From Fibrella forsythiae (GTDB taxonomy: Bacteria; Bacteroidota; Bacteroidia; Cytophagales; Spirosomataceae), in assembly GCF_017353175.1 (NCBI RefSeq), contig NZ_JAFMYW010000006.1, forward strand, positions 457,512 to 521,511: a stretch of DNA of 64,000 nucleotides. The letters are read 5' to 3'. Below the pieces are notes generated by a model. That model was given only the letters and a program-made list of their open reading frames with translations. It was not told the origin of the DNA and made no database searches. The first letter of the stretch is position 1. Every line of letters starts with the position of its first letter. Made by a program: the position numbers and the translations under genes. This document shows positions 1 through 8,870 of the stretch, piece after piece.

Positions 1-292
1 TTTCGGGGCGGGGAATAAGCACGTCGGAAGAGACTTCAAACTCTAATCCGCAGAAGATTGTCGTACCAATCACGTGCTGAATTGGCTCCTGACGGTTAAG
101 GCGTTCAATGATCCTGAACCAGTCTGGTTCTGTGCGATTGGTGGGCAAAGCACGGTCGGCCAGAACATCGGCTTTTCGCAGGCCGAAATAATGGTCGAGC
201 AGCATAAACGCCATTTCCCGAGCCTCTTCGGGTGGGTAGGCGGTGATGTTACGGCTAAGTTGCTGATAAAGGGGTCGGGCAGTACTGGCCAT
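1..292 (-). CDS. prmC: Peptide chain release factor N5-glutamine methyltransferase, N-terminal part (cut by window edge)
   Basis: The minus strand from an ATG at 292 encodes about 97 residues running off the left edge. It has the PrmC/HemK N-terminal helical domain followed by LNRQEPIQHVIGTTIFCGL and SSDVLIPRP, the linker that precedes the methyltransferase core in this family. PrmC methylates the Gln of the GGQ motif in release factors RF1 and RF2, using SAM. The SAM-binding motif and the NPPY active site lie outside the window. It is divergent from the Rid-family gene at 429, with about 135 bp between. Confidence 0.85.
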   Translation of the reverse strand, partial: MASTARPLYQQLSRNITAYPPEEAREMAFMLLDHYFGLRKADVLADRALPTNRTEPDWFRIIERLNRQEPIQHVIGTTIFCGLEFEVSSDVLIPRPE

Positions 293-428
293 ACGACAAA
301 TAGGTGTTTGGCTCAAAAATAGGGAAGTTTTCCCGGTTGGTGTTACGGAAACAACGTACCTGACCAATCGGAGTACCATTTAGCGAGTGGGTTACCCGCT
401 TATCTTTGGCACTTTCATACTGTAAATC

Positions 429-815
429 ATGACGAAACAAACCATTCTCTCCGGTTCGCCCTGGGAAGATAAAGTTGGGTATTGCCGGGCCATCCGCGTC
501 GGTAACCTTGTCGAAGTATCGGGAACGGTAGCCATCATCGACGGCGAAACGGTAAAGGCTGATGACGCCTATGCCCAAACTGTGAACATCATTGAGCGTA
601 TTGGCAAAGTGCTGGAAGAAGCCGGTGCCAGCCTGGAGAACGTGGTGCGCACCCGCATTTTCACCACTGACATTCGCCGCTTCGACGATATCGCCCGGGC
701 ACACGGCCAGTTTTTCAGCCAGATCAAACCCACAACCGGTATGTACGGCATCAGCCAGCTAGTTGGTCCCGAATACCTGGTCGAGATTGAATTTACAGCG
801 GTCGTTGATGCGTAA
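429..815 (+). CDS. RidA/YjgF-family protein
   Basis: 128 residues, the usual Rid length. The sequence contains SGTVAIIDGETVKADDAYAQ and LENVVRTRIFTTDI, which resemble the Rid trimer-interface strands, with an Arg in the VRTRIF segment where the family keeps its ligand-binding Arg. True RidA enzymes hydrolyse reactive enamine/imine intermediates from PLP enzymes; many paralogues differ in function. The gene stands alone on the plus strand and ends at a bidirectional hairpin shared with the converging NUDIX gene. Confidence 0.85.
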   Translation: MTKQTILSGSPWEDKVGYCRAIRVGNLVEVSGTVAIIDGETVKADDAYAQTVNIIERIGKVLEEAGASLENVVRTRIFTTDIRRFDDIARAHGQFFSQIKPTTGMYGISQLVGPEYLVEIEFTAVVDA

Positions 816-840
816 GCCTGCCGGATCCGGTTGTAAGACA

Positions 841-887
841 AAGGAAAAGGCGGCTGTTACCAGATTGGTAATAGCCGCCTTTTCCTG
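841..887. terminator. Bidirectional terminator hairpin
   Basis: Inverted repeat AGGAAAAGGCGGCT (842-855) and AGCCGCCTTTTCCT (873-886) with A- and T-rich flanks. It lies between the converging Rid and NUDIX genes and could end both transcripts. Confidence 0.75.
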
Positions 888-897
888 CATTTACCGG

Positions 898-1587
898 TTA
901 GGCCTTCGGTTGTTTGGCAAGCAACGCCTGTTCAACCACGTGGCGGATGGAACTGAACGACCCAGCCAGCGCAACTTGCGCCTGTTTGGGCTCCATAAAA
1001 GCTACTTTTTCAATGTTTTCTTCTGCCTGTGGGGCAAGCCCGGCATCATCAACCAGGCTCATCTGGTACCATTTCGTGCGCTTCAGAATACGGTTACCGT
1101 TGAGCGTGTAGGTGTGGTAGGTCGTGCAGATTTTCTCACCCAGCGCCACAACAGCCCCGGTCTCTTCTTCTACTTCACGCACAGCACCAGCTTTCGATGA
1201 CTCGCCGTCGTCGAGTTTACCCTTCGGCAAATCCCAGACACCGCGCCGGAAGATCAGGAGCATACGACCGTCGTGCGTAACCACGCCACCAGCAGCTTTC
1301 ACCACTTTGTATAAGCTCTTGATGCGCGATTCAACGGCATCTCTGTCGAGGCATTGCAGCGTTACCGACAATAAATCGCTGATGTCAGCCTCTTCCAGCA
1401 AACCGATCAGACGTTCGGAGGTGGCGGGCGTGGCGTTTAGCAAAAGCAGGTGGCCATAGAGCGACTCCGCTTTGAGTGATTCAAGGCGAGCGTCTACCAC
1501 CCGGTCGAAATCGGCTATCCGGGCGAGCTTGTCCCCTTTTTTTGAACCCGTGAGCCGCACAGGGCGGTCGTCGATAAATACGATCAT
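898..1587 (-). CDS. NUDIX hydrolase
   Basis: 229 residues from the ATG at 1587, which begins MIVFIDDRPVRL. A longer in-frame start at 1623 is possible but adds an atypical leader. The NUDIX box is complete: GKLDDGESSKAGAVREVEEE, then TGA, fitting Gx5Ex7REUxEExGU, preceded by the usual GRMLLIFRRGVWDLPKG strand. The first ~100 residues form an extra N-terminal domain that I cannot name. NUDIX enzymes cleave X-linked nucleoside diphosphates using divalent metal; the substrate cannot be told from sequence. It converges on the Rid gene. Confidence 0.85.
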   Translation of the reverse strand: MIVFIDDRPVRLTGSKKGDKLARIADFDRVVDARLESLKAESLYGHLLLLNATPATSERLIGLLEEADISDLLSVTLQCLDRDAVESRIKSLYKVVKAAGGVVTHDGRMLLIFRRGVWDLPKGKLDDGESSKAGAVREVEEETGAVVALGEKICTTYHTYTLNGNRILKRTKWYQMSLVDDAGLAPQAEENIEKVAFMEPKQAQVALAGSFSSIRHVVEQALLAKQPKA

Positions 1588-1700
1588 GGAAAACGAAGGA
1601 GGGTCTTTTTGCCCGTAAATCATGCAAAAATAGCGAACCCTTCACCTTTTGCGGCCCCGATTGTTATGCTATTTTTGCAAACAGGACAATTGTCTACTAC

Positions 1701-2990
1701 GTGGAGCTACTTATAATTCTGGTGCTGACGATTTTAAACGGCATCTTCTCGATGTCGGAAATAGCGCTGGTATCGTCGCGCCGATCTAAATTGGAGAGTG
1801 CAGCCAAAAATGGCGACCGCCGTGCGCAAACGGCCCTCGACCTGGCCAACTCGCCCAACCGCTTTCTGTCGACCGTTCAGATTGGAATTACCTTGATTGG
1901 GATCCTGCTCGGTATTTTTTCCGGCGATAAGATTACAACCGATTTTCAGGCCTGGGTGGCCAAAGTCAGCGTGCTCGCGCCTTATTCGCACAGTATTGCC
2001 GTTGTCGGCGTGCTTCTGGCCCTGACCTACACCTCGCTGGTGTTGGGTGAACTGGTGCCCAAACGCATCGGGCTATCGAATCCGGAAGGGATTGCCAAAG
2101 CCATGGCCGCCCCGATGGAGATTCTATCCAAAGCCACCGCACCGTTCATTGCTCTGCTCACCTTTTCAAGCGACTTACTGATCAAACTGCTGGGTATCAA
2201 GCCAAACGAAAGTGCTGTTACAGAAGAAGAGATCAAAAGCCTGGTGCAGGAAGGCAGTACGGCCGGAGCTATTGAAGAGATTGAGCACGAAATTGTTCAA
2301 AACGTTTTTCAACTCGGCGACCGGAAAATCACGTCGCTGATGACCAATCGGCAGAGCATCGTTTATCTTGATCTGGAAGCTGACCCCGCCGAAAACAAAG
2401 AGCAGATTCTGGAGTATCGGCACGCGGTTTATCCGCTGGTGAATGGCAGCGTCGATGAAGTTGTTGGCCTGGTTTACTCGAAAGATTTCCTGGGTACCGA
2501 CCTCGATGTGGAGCTCACCCGCCTGAATGAATTAAAGCGAGACGTATTGTTTCTGCCCGAAAACAACCGCGCTTATCAGGTGCTGGAGCGCTTCCGGGAG
2601 CGGCGGCAATACGTTGGTATCATCGTGGATGAGTATGGCGGAGTGCTCGGAATCGTGACGCTCAACGACATTTTGGATGCCCTAGTTGGCGACATTTCAG
2701 ACACCAGCGAATTGAATGACGACGTCCATCAGCGTGAAGATGGCAGCTATCTCGTTGACGCGTCGTTGCCTTTCGACGATTTTTTATCGCACTTCGACAT
2801 TACGTTATCGACTCAGGCGCGTCGGGATTTCACGGATTTCGACACGCTCGGCGGCTTTGCGCTGCATATTTTGAAAGATATTCCGAAAGAAGGCGAAACC
2901 TTCCGGTGGCAGTCGTTCCAGTTCGAAATCATCGATATGGACAAAAACAGGATCGACAAAATTCTGGTCCGGAAAGTAGAGGACGAGTAA
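1701..2990 (+). CDS. CorC/HlyC-type membrane protein (DUF21-CBS-CorC_HlyC)
   Basis: 429 residues from a GTG start; no ATG fits the N-terminal membrane segment. Domain order: DUF21 transmembrane domain (residues ~1-190, ELLIILVLTILNGIFSMSEI with the conserved small helix before SSRR), a paired CBS region (~200-320, including GIIVDEYGGVLGIVTLNDIL), and a C-terminal CorC_HlyC transporter-associated domain (~335-425). Proteins of this architecture are called hemolysin-like or CorC and take part in magnesium/cobalt homeostasis. It is monocistronic and divergent from the NUDIX gene. Confidence 0.9.
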   Translation: MELLIILVLTILNGIFSMSEIALVSSRRSKLESAAKNGDRRAQTALDLANSPNRFLSTVQIGITLIGILLGIFSGDKITTDFQAWVAKVSVLAPYSHSIAVVGVLLALTYTSLVLGELVPKRIGLSNPEGIAKAMAAPMEILSKATAPFIALLTFSSDLLIKLLGIKPNESAVTEEEIKSLVQEGSTAGAIEEIEHEIVQNVFQLGDRKITSLMTNRQSIVYLDLEADPAENKEQILEYRHAVYPLVNGSVDEVVGLVYSKDFLGTDLDVELTRLNELKRDVLFLPENNRAYQVLERFRERRQYVGIIVDEYGGVLGIVTLNDILDALVGDISDTSELNDDVHQREDGSYLVDASLPFDDFLSHFDITLSTQARRDFTDFDTLGGFALHILKDIPKEGETFRWQSFQFEIIDMDKNRIDKILVRKVEDE

Positions 2991-3061
2991 TGGTGATTGG
3001 CTATGGCAGTTAGCGGGTGCTACTTCACAACTAGTTGCCCTGTAGCAACGCCTGCTAATTA

Positions 3062-3679
3062 CTACTGCCTGCTGCTCCTTTTTTCATACTCATCCCAGTC
3101 ATTCACATTACCGAACGCGTGGGCATCAGGTAGGTCTATACACGTAATGGCGTGTGTTGACAAAAAACGGCGGGGACTACGGTTTCCAGACTGAAACCAG
3201 CTATGTAACAGCGGCCCAGCCGACGGCTCCCAAAGGCTCACCAATGGCTCAGGGCCAGCGTGGTCAACATCCCAGAAAGCAGTGGCGGGCTTATCTGCAT
3301 TCCTGTTTGCCAATAAAGTTTGCAACGTACCTGAGTCAAGATCCGGCAGGTCACACGGAACAACAAGCCAGGCTACGTTCGGGTACGTGTCAAATGCCGT
3401 GAGGAGCCCACCCAACGGCCCGGTTTCGGGGTAGTTGTCCAACAACTTTTCACTGTAAGCCAGTCTTGCAAACTGCGTTTCGTTTACCGACCAGCATACG
3501 CGCTTGCAAAGAGGGGTCAGTAAATCCGTCAGGTGTTCCCGTTGGGGTTTGCCATGATAAACCAGCGCCGATTTGTCTGTTCCCATGCGGGTACTTCGTC
3601 CGCCCATCAACACCAGTCCATACACGTCAGGTACGTCTGCCTGAGGTACGTTATCGGCCGATTGACAATCAGTCTTCAT
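3062..3679 (-). CDS. mobA: Molybdenum cofactor guanylyltransferase
   Basis: 205 residues from the ATG at 3679. The nucleotide-binding signature LMGGRSTRMGTDKSALVYHG is intact, followed by DNYPETGPLGGLLTAF and VVPCDLPDLD, where the metal-binding Asp sits. MobA transfers GMP from GTP to molybdopterin. The chosen start overlaps the last 11 bases of moaC, suggesting translational coupling; an upstream start at 3700 would overlap more. No other molybdopterin gene lies in the window, so this is a small two-gene unit. Confidence 0.92.
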   Translation of the reverse strand: MKTDCQSADNVPQADVPDVYGLVLMGGRSTRMGTDKSALVYHGKPQREHLTDLLTPLCKRVCWSVNETQFARLAYSEKLLDNYPETGPLGGLLTAFDTYPNVAWLVVPCDLPDLDSGTLQTLLANRNADKPATAFWDVDHAGPEPLVSLWEPSAGPLLHSWFQSGNRSPRRFLSTHAITCIDLPDAHAFGNVNDWDEYEKRSSRQ

Positions 3680-4139
3680 GGCGAAAATCGCGTTTGCCAC
3701 CAGTCTTTTCGAGCAGGCGCGTTTCGCGGATGACGATGTCGTGGGAAAGCGCCTTGCACATGTCGTACACGGTCAGGGCAGCTACAGATACACCGACCAG
3801 TGCTTCCATCTCAACGCCCGTTTTCCCTTCTACCGACACCGTACATTCGATATACACGTCGGCACCTTCCGTTCGAATATCGAACGAGCATCCGTCGAGG
3901 CCCAGCGAATGGCAGAGCGGAATGAGGTCGTCGGTCCGTTTGGCAGCCATTGTACCGGCAATCCGGGCAGTCTGGAAAACAGGGCCTTTCCGGGTCTGGA
4001 TATCGCCGCCTTCCAGATGTTGCAAAATAGTTTCGCCGAGCGTGACGATGCTACGCGCTTTGGCGGTGCGTTTGGAAACAGATTTGGCCCCTACGTCAAC
4101 CATCGCGGGGTTGCCTTCGGGCGTTAGGTGGGTCAGCAT
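3669..4139 (-). CDS. moaC: Cyclic pyranopterin monophosphate synthase
   Basis: 156 residues from the ATG at 4139, beginning MLTHLTPEGNPAMVDVG; this start gives the usual MoaC length and beginning. Family signatures are present: KGPVFQTARIAGTMAAKRTD, LIPLCHSL, and GVEMEALVGVSVAALTVYDM, with the catalytic Lys and metal/substrate His and Asp in the expected blocks. MoaC, with MoaA, converts GTP to cyclic pyranopterin monophosphate, the first stage of molybdenum cofactor synthesis. It is first in a two-gene unit with mobA. Confidence 0.95.
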   Translation of the reverse strand: MLTHLTPEGNPAMVDVGAKSVSKRTAKARSIVTLGETILQHLEGGDIQTRKGPVFQTARIAGTMAAKRTDDLIPLCHSLGLDGCSFDIRTEGADVYIECTVSVEGKTGVEMEALVGVSVAALTVYDMCKALSHDIVIRETRLLEKTGGKRDFRHED

Positions 4140-4238
4140 GTATAGTGCGTTTACTGGTTCAACAAAAGTACGGCCGGAGGCAGCGAAAATTTTCGATTTG
4201 CGACAGGATACCAGCCTATGGCCGGTACTTTTACCGGT

Positions 4239-4961
4239 ATGAACCTGCGAACCTTCCCCGATTACGCGACCCTTTCGGCCCATGCCGCCCAGTATATCGC
4301 CTCCCTCATTCGCCAAAAGCCGAATGCCGTTATTTGTATTGCCTCCGGTTCAACCCCGGAAGGTACATTCAAACTGCTGGCACAACAGGTACGTACCGGC
4401 GAGCTTGACCTCAGCCAATGCCAGTTTATCGGCCTCGATGAATGGGTCGGGTTTACATCGGAAGACGTTGGCGGATGCGCTTATTTTCTGTACCGTGATC
4501 TGTTTACTCCCGCGCATATCCGACCCGAGCAGATTACGTATTTCGATGCCACAGCCGCCAATCTTCAGGCCGAATGCCAGCGCGTCGATGAGGTGATCAA
4601 CAGGTTGGGCGGCCTGGATCTGATGCTCGTGGGCGTTGGGGAGAACGGCCATATTGCCCTGAACGAACCAGGTACGTCCTGGACACTCCGTTCGCACGTG
4701 GTTGATCTGGCTGAATCGACGAAGACCGTTGGTCAGAAATATTTCACAAAGGAAACACCACTAAGTCAAGGTATTACGCTCGGATTACACTACCTGACAA
4801 ACGCCCGTGAGGCTGTTCTGATGGCCAGTGGCACGCGGAAAGCGGCCATTATGCACACCGCCCTGAACAGGCCCGTTACGGAACAGTGCCCGGCCAGCAT
4901 TTTTCAGACCCTGCCCGATGCCCACGTCTGGCTGGACGAAGACGCTACCGTGAATTTGTAG
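4239..4961 (+). CDS. nagB: Glucosamine-6-phosphate deaminase family protein
   Basis: 240 residues from the ATG at 4239; an ATG at 4218 in the same frame is also possible. Signatures of the NagB/6-phosphogluconolactonase fold are clear: ICIASGSTPEGTFKLL near the N-terminus, FIGLDEWVG (catalytic Asp), and VGVGENGHIALNEPGTSW with the His-containing catalytic loop. NagB converts glucosamine-6-phosphate to fructose-6-phosphate and ammonia. Other members act on galactosamine-6-phosphate, so the sugar is uncertain. Divergent from moaC. Confidence 0.82.
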   Translation: MNLRTFPDYATLSAHAAQYIASLIRQKPNAVICIASGSTPEGTFKLLAQQVRTGELDLSQCQFIGLDEWVGFTSEDVGGCAYFLYRDLFTPAHIRPEQITYFDATAANLQAECQRVDEVINRLGGLDLMLVGVGENGHIALNEPGTSWTLRSHVVDLAESTKTVGQKYFTKETPLSQGITLGLHYLTNAREAVLMASGTRKAAIMHTALNRPVTEQCPASIFQTLPDAHVWLDEDATVNL

Positions 4962-4994
4962 GCCTGACCACACCCGAAACCGGAAGGCATCAGC

Positions 4995-5408
4995 ATGAAA
5001 CCAACGTCGCCCCTCACTGATCAGAAGCGGGTTACTGACTACATTGCCCAACTCGCCCCTGAAATTGGGGGACTGGTTGAAACGCTGCGGCAAATCATTT
5101 TACAGACCGACCCCACTATTGGCGAGCAGATCAAATGGAATAATCCGGGCTTTTACTACACCGGTGAGATGAAACCGTTCGATCCGAAGGCATACAAACG
5201 GGATATGGCGGTTTTCAACCTGCATAAAGGTCGTGTCATGCTTGTTTTGCCAGGCGCAGCCAGCCTTCCTGATCCGGCAGGGCTACTGGAAGGAGCCTAC
5301 CAGGATGGTCGCCGAACCATATCGTTCACAGGCATGAATGAGGTAGCAGCCAAAGCAGCAGCCTTACAGGTAGTACTGACCGAATGGCTGAAACGCGTTG
5401 AGAAATAA
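4995..5408 (+). CDS. DUF1801 domain protein
   Basis: 137 residues. It starts 34 bp after the NagB-type gene and on the same strand, so they may be co-transcribed. The DUF1801/YdhG-like fold is suggested by LRQIILQTDPTIGEQIKWNN, then PGFYYTGEMKPFDP and FNLHKGRVMLVLPGA, with the C-terminal helix preceding the TEWLKRVEK end. The biochemical role of this family is not established. Confidence 0.75.
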   Translation: MKPTSPLTDQKRVTDYIAQLAPEIGGLVETLRQIILQTDPTIGEQIKWNNPGFYYTGEMKPFDPKAYKRDMAVFNLHKGRVMLVLPGAASLPDPAGLLEGAYQDGRRTISFTGMNEVAAKAAALQVVLTEWLKRVEK

Positions 5409-5419
5409 CGGCAACGTAC

Positions 5420-6631
5420 CTACTTGAAAGCAGCTACGCCGGTGATCTCAGCGCCCATGATCAGCAGGTGAATATCATGCGTACCTTCGTAGGTAACCAC
5501 CGATTCGAGGTTCATCATGTGGCGCATGATCGGATAGTCGCCCACGATACCCATACCGCCCAGAATTTGCCGGCACTCGCGGGCCACGCGAAGGGCCATG
5601 TCGACGTTGTCGCGTTTGGCCATCGAAATCTGCGCGGTAGTGGCCGCCCCACCGTTTTTTAACGTACCCAGCCGCCAGCAAACAAGCTGCGCTTTGGTAA
5701 TGTCGGTCAGCATTTCAGCCAGTTTCTTCTGGATCAGTTGGAAGCCAGAGATCGGCTTGTCGAACTGAATTCGCTCTGACGCGTATTTACGGGCCGTTTC
5801 GTAGCAATCCATTGCCGCGCCAACCGCCCCCCAGGCAATACCGTAGCGCGCCTGATCGAGGCAGTCGAGGGGTGCTCTCAGGCCGCTGGCGTCGGGCAGC
5901 ATCTGGCTTTTGGGCACTTTCACATCGTTGAAAATCAGCTCGCCCGTCCGGCTGGCCCGCAACGACCATTTCCGCTCAATCTCGTTGGTGGTAAAACCTT
6001 CCATCCCTTTTTCGAGCAGCAAACCCTTTATTTTACCCTGCTCATTTTTGGCCCAAACCACTGCCAGATCGGCAATGGGGCCGTTAGTGATCCAGAGTTT
6101 GGAACCATTGAGCAAGTAATAATCGCTCCGTTCGATGAAGTTCGTCTGCATGCCGCCAGGATTCGACCCGTAGTTGGCTTCTGTGAGGCCAAAGCAGCCA
6201 ATCAGCTCACCTTTGGCCAAACGGGGCAGGTATTTCTGCTTCTGCTCCTCAGACCCAAACGTCAGGATCGGGTACATCGTCAACGAATTATGTACCGATA
6301 ACGTCGACCGCATACCCGAATCACCGCGTTCAATTTCCTGCAACATCAATCCCGACGCGATATAGTCGAGCCCACCGCCACCGTATTCTGTTGGAATAGT
6401 GGCTCCAAACGCACCGATTTGCGCAAATTTCTGAATGATATGCGCCGGAAATTCGCCCCGTTGCGCGTAATCGTCAATGATCGGCGTGATTTCCCGCTTC
6501 ACAAAATCGCGCATGGCCGAGCGCACCAGCTTTTGCTCGGCGGTGAGCAAATCGTCGATCTGGTAAAAATCGGGCGACTCATACGAGTCAGCTTTCAATC
6601 GGGTCGAGGTCGGAACAGGTTGTGCTTGCAT
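5420..6631 (-). CDS. Acyl-CoA dehydrogenase, glutaryl-CoA dehydrogenase-like
   Basis: 403 residues. Standard acyl-CoA dehydrogenase layout: N-terminal helical domain, FAD-binding middle segment GCFGLTEANYGSNPGGMQT with WITNGPIADLAVVWAK, and C-terminal helices with IQFDKPISGFQLIQKKLAEM and QILGGMGIVGDYPIMRHMMN. The catalytic base Glu is in VTYEGTHDIHLLIMG, the position used by glutaryl-CoA dehydrogenase. The enzyme would oxidise a CoA thioester with FAD, in lysine/tryptophan degradation if glutaryl-CoA is the substrate; a kynureninase gene lies 8 kb away. Confidence 0.88.
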   Translation of the reverse strand: MQAQPVPTSTRLKADSYESPDFYQIDDLLTAEQKLVRSAMRDFVKREITPIIDDYAQRGEFPAHIIQKFAQIGAFGATIPTEYGGGGLDYIASGLMLQEIERGDSGMRSTLSVHNSLTMYPILTFGSEEQKQKYLPRLAKGELIGCFGLTEANYGSNPGGMQTNFIERSDYYLLNGSKLWITNGPIADLAVVWAKNEQGKIKGLLLEKGMEGFTTNEIERKWSLRASRTGELIFNDVKVPKSQMLPDASGLRAPLDCLDQARYGIAWGAVGAAMDCYETARKYASERIQFDKPISGFQLIQKKLAEMLTDITKAQLVCWRLGTLKNGGAATTAQISMAKRDNVDMALRVARECRQILGGMGIVGDYPIMRHMMNLESVVTYEGTHDIHLLIMGAEITGVAAFK

Positions 6632-6770
6632 ACCGGGGTAACCCCCAAAGGCAGGGGCTTGTTACGCTGCAAGATGCTTTTTTGGCATCAATTACCCCAA
6701 TTCCTGCCACGGAGAATAACGTTCGAAAAGAAACCACAGTTTTTCGCCGAGCCGCATACCTGTTTATCAG

Positions 6771-7001
6771 TTACCGAACCCGAACATAACGACCCGGTAC
6801 CCACACATACCCTCCCCGACGGTAGCGGTGGTAGCCGGGCGACCATACATACCGGCCTCTGGGCGCGGCGGGAATCACTTCTACCCGTGCGGGCGGCGGC
6901 GCAGGCCGACTAGCTACCGGCCGAACCACGCAGCCAGATAGCGAACCAAGTAGCAAAAAAGCACAGCCGATGGCTGCCAGTGCAGATCTACGAGCTTTCA
7001 T
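6771..7001 (-). CDS. Small lipoprotein with YxWxPGY-type motifs
   Basis: 76 residues from the ATG at 7001. The N-terminus is a lipoprotein signal (CAFLLLGSLSGC), so it is probably an outer-membrane or periplasmic lipoprotein. The mature part is rich in Pro, Arg and Tyr and holds two related segments, GRYVWSPGYHRYRRG and GYVWVPGRYV, of the YXWXGXW kind found in small envelope proteins. No function is assigned. It stands alone upstream of the acyl-CoA dehydrogenase gene, same strand. Confidence 0.72.
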   Translation of the reverse strand: MKARRSALAAIGCAFLLLGSLSGCVVRPVASRPAPPPARVEVIPAAPRGRYVWSPGYHRYRRGGYVWVPGRYVRVR

Positions 7002-7200
7002 AACGTCTATCAATTGGTTTGTTAACGAATAGATTGATATATAACCTGGTGGTTTAAGCAGTGTCTATTAAACGATTGTTAAATGGCCGGTCTGCGCTGA
7101 TAAAACCCCCTTTCCTCACCAGCTTTCCCTTTACGTTTCACACGGTCCTTTTCCGTAAATTTGCAGGTACGTTGCCAGATAAACACTGGCCAGATCAACC

Positions 7201-8793
7201 ATGCTGCATACACTTTCCCTGACCCTGTTACCCGAGCAGGGCCTCGACGAAGACGCCTTTCGAACACTCGTTATCAACCAATTACACCTTTCCGATACGC
7301 CCGATGTGGTGGTGCGAAAACGCCGCCAGTCGATTGACTCACGGGGTCGGCAAACCAAAGTACATGTCGACGTTGACGTGTACGAGGGCGAATCACCGCC
7401 GCCGCTCCTCCGGCATGGGTTAACGTACCCGACTGTGAGCCGGGCAAAATCAGTCGTCATTGTGGGGGCTGGCCCGGCAGGCCTGTTTGCGGCACTACGG
7501 CTGATTGAGTTAGGAGTAAAGCCTATTGTGCTGGAACGCGGTTCAGATGTTCGAACACGACGGCGTGACCTGGCGGCGATCAACAAAGACCATACGGTTA
7601 ATCCCGAGTCAAATTACTGTTTCGGTGAAGGCGGTGCAGGTACATATTCAGACGGGAAGTTGTACACCCGATCAAGTAAGCGCGGCGATATTCGGCGAAT
7701 TCTGGAGATTCTGGTTGCCCACGGAGCCACCGATCAGATCCTGGTTGATGCGCATCCACACATCGGCACCAACAAACTGCCCAGCGTCGTTACAGCCCTG
7801 CGCGAGCGTATTCTGGGCGCAGGTGGCGAGGTTCATTTCGATACGAAAGTGGTTGATCTACTTCTGGAAGGTGATCAAATGCGTGGTGTAATAACGGGCG
7901 ACGGGCGCGAATTCACCGGTATAGGCGTCATTCTGGCAACCGGTCACTCAGCCCGCGACATATTCCATCTGTTGCACGAGCGTGACGTACTCATCGAAGC
8001 AAAACCCTTTGCGATGGGCGTCCGGATTGAGCACCAGCAGGCACTGATCGATAACCTGCAGTACCATCTTGGCCACGCGCCCAGCCGGGGCAACTACCTG
8101 CCTGCGGCCTCCTACAGCCTAGTTACGCAGACAAAGTTCAACGGGATTGAGCGCGGCGTTTTTTCGTTTTGTATGTGTCCCGGCGGCTTTATCGTCCCGT
8201 CGGCTACGGCGCCCGGCGAACTGGTTGTCAATGGCATGTCGCCCTCGCGTCGCGACTCGAAATTTGCCAACTCCGGTCTGGTCGTAGCCATCACCGACGC
8301 CGACCTGAAACCATATACCCAGCATGGACCGCTAGCCGGACTGATGCTGCAACAGGCCGTAGAACAGCGCGCCTGTGTCGTAGCCAGCGCTCCAGACGGA
8401 TCACTATCGCAACGGGCACCCGCCCAGCGAGTGGCCGATTTTGTGGCTGGTCGAATCTCGCCATCGTTGCTGCCCACCTCCTACCAGCCGGGTCTGGTAT
8501 CAGTCGATATGCGTGATGTGTTACCCGCTCATATTGCTCAGCCGTTGCGCCAGGGCCTTCGCGATTTTGGCCAGAAGATGCGTGGGTACGTTAGCAATGA
8601 GGCTCAGTTGATCGGCATCGAAAGCCGTACTTCGTCGCCCGTACGCATCCCCCGCGACCGGAATACCTGCGAACACGTACAGGTACGTCGGCTTTTTCCC
8701 TGTGGTGAGGGGGCAGGCTATGCGGGCGGCATCGTTTCTGCTGCCATGGATGGTGAACGTTGTGCAAATGAGCTGGTTACACTTTACGCGTAG
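7201..8793 (+). CDS. FAD-dependent dehydrogenase (COG2509 type)
   Basis: 530 residues. After an N-terminal ~80-residue domain comes a Rossmann dinucleotide-binding motif, VVIVGAGPAGLFAALRLIEL, then VLERGSDVRTRRRD and CFGEGGAGTYSDGKL, which are typical of this group of uncharacterised FAD dehydrogenases. A second FAD contact is near the C-terminus: LFPCGEGAGYAGGIVSAAMD. The protein is predicted cytosolic; its substrate is unknown. It stands alone, with the epoxide-hydrolase-like gene following 60-80 bp downstream. Confidence 0.85.
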   Translation: MLHTLSLTLLPEQGLDEDAFRTLVINQLHLSDTPDVVVRKRRQSIDSRGRQTKVHVDVDVYEGESPPPLLRHGLTYPTVSRAKSVVIVGAGPAGLFAALRLIELGVKPIVLERGSDVRTRRRDLAAINKDHTVNPESNYCFGEGGAGTYSDGKLYTRSSKRGDIRRILEILVAHGATDQILVDAHPHIGTNKLPSVVTALRERILGAGGEVHFDTKVVDLLLEGDQMRGVITGDGREFTGIGVILATGHSARDIFHLLHERDVLIEAKPFAMGVRIEHQQALIDNLQYHLGHAPSRGNYLPAASYSLVTQTKFNGIERGVFSFCMCPGGFIVPSATAPGELVVNGMSPSRRDSKFANSGLVVAITDADLKPYTQHGPLAGLMLQQAVEQRACVVASAPDGSLSQRAPAQRVADFVAGRISPSLLPTSYQPGLVSVDMRDVLPAHIAQPLRQGLRDFGQKMRGYVSNEAQLIGIESRTSSPVRIPRDRNTCEHVQVRRLFPCGEGAGYAGGIVSAAMDGERCANELVTLYA

Positions 8794-8870
8794 GCATTTT
8801 CCGGCAGACTGACGCCTGATTTCTGAAAATACATATACCCTGTTAGACCGCCTGGTTGCTCATCACGCGT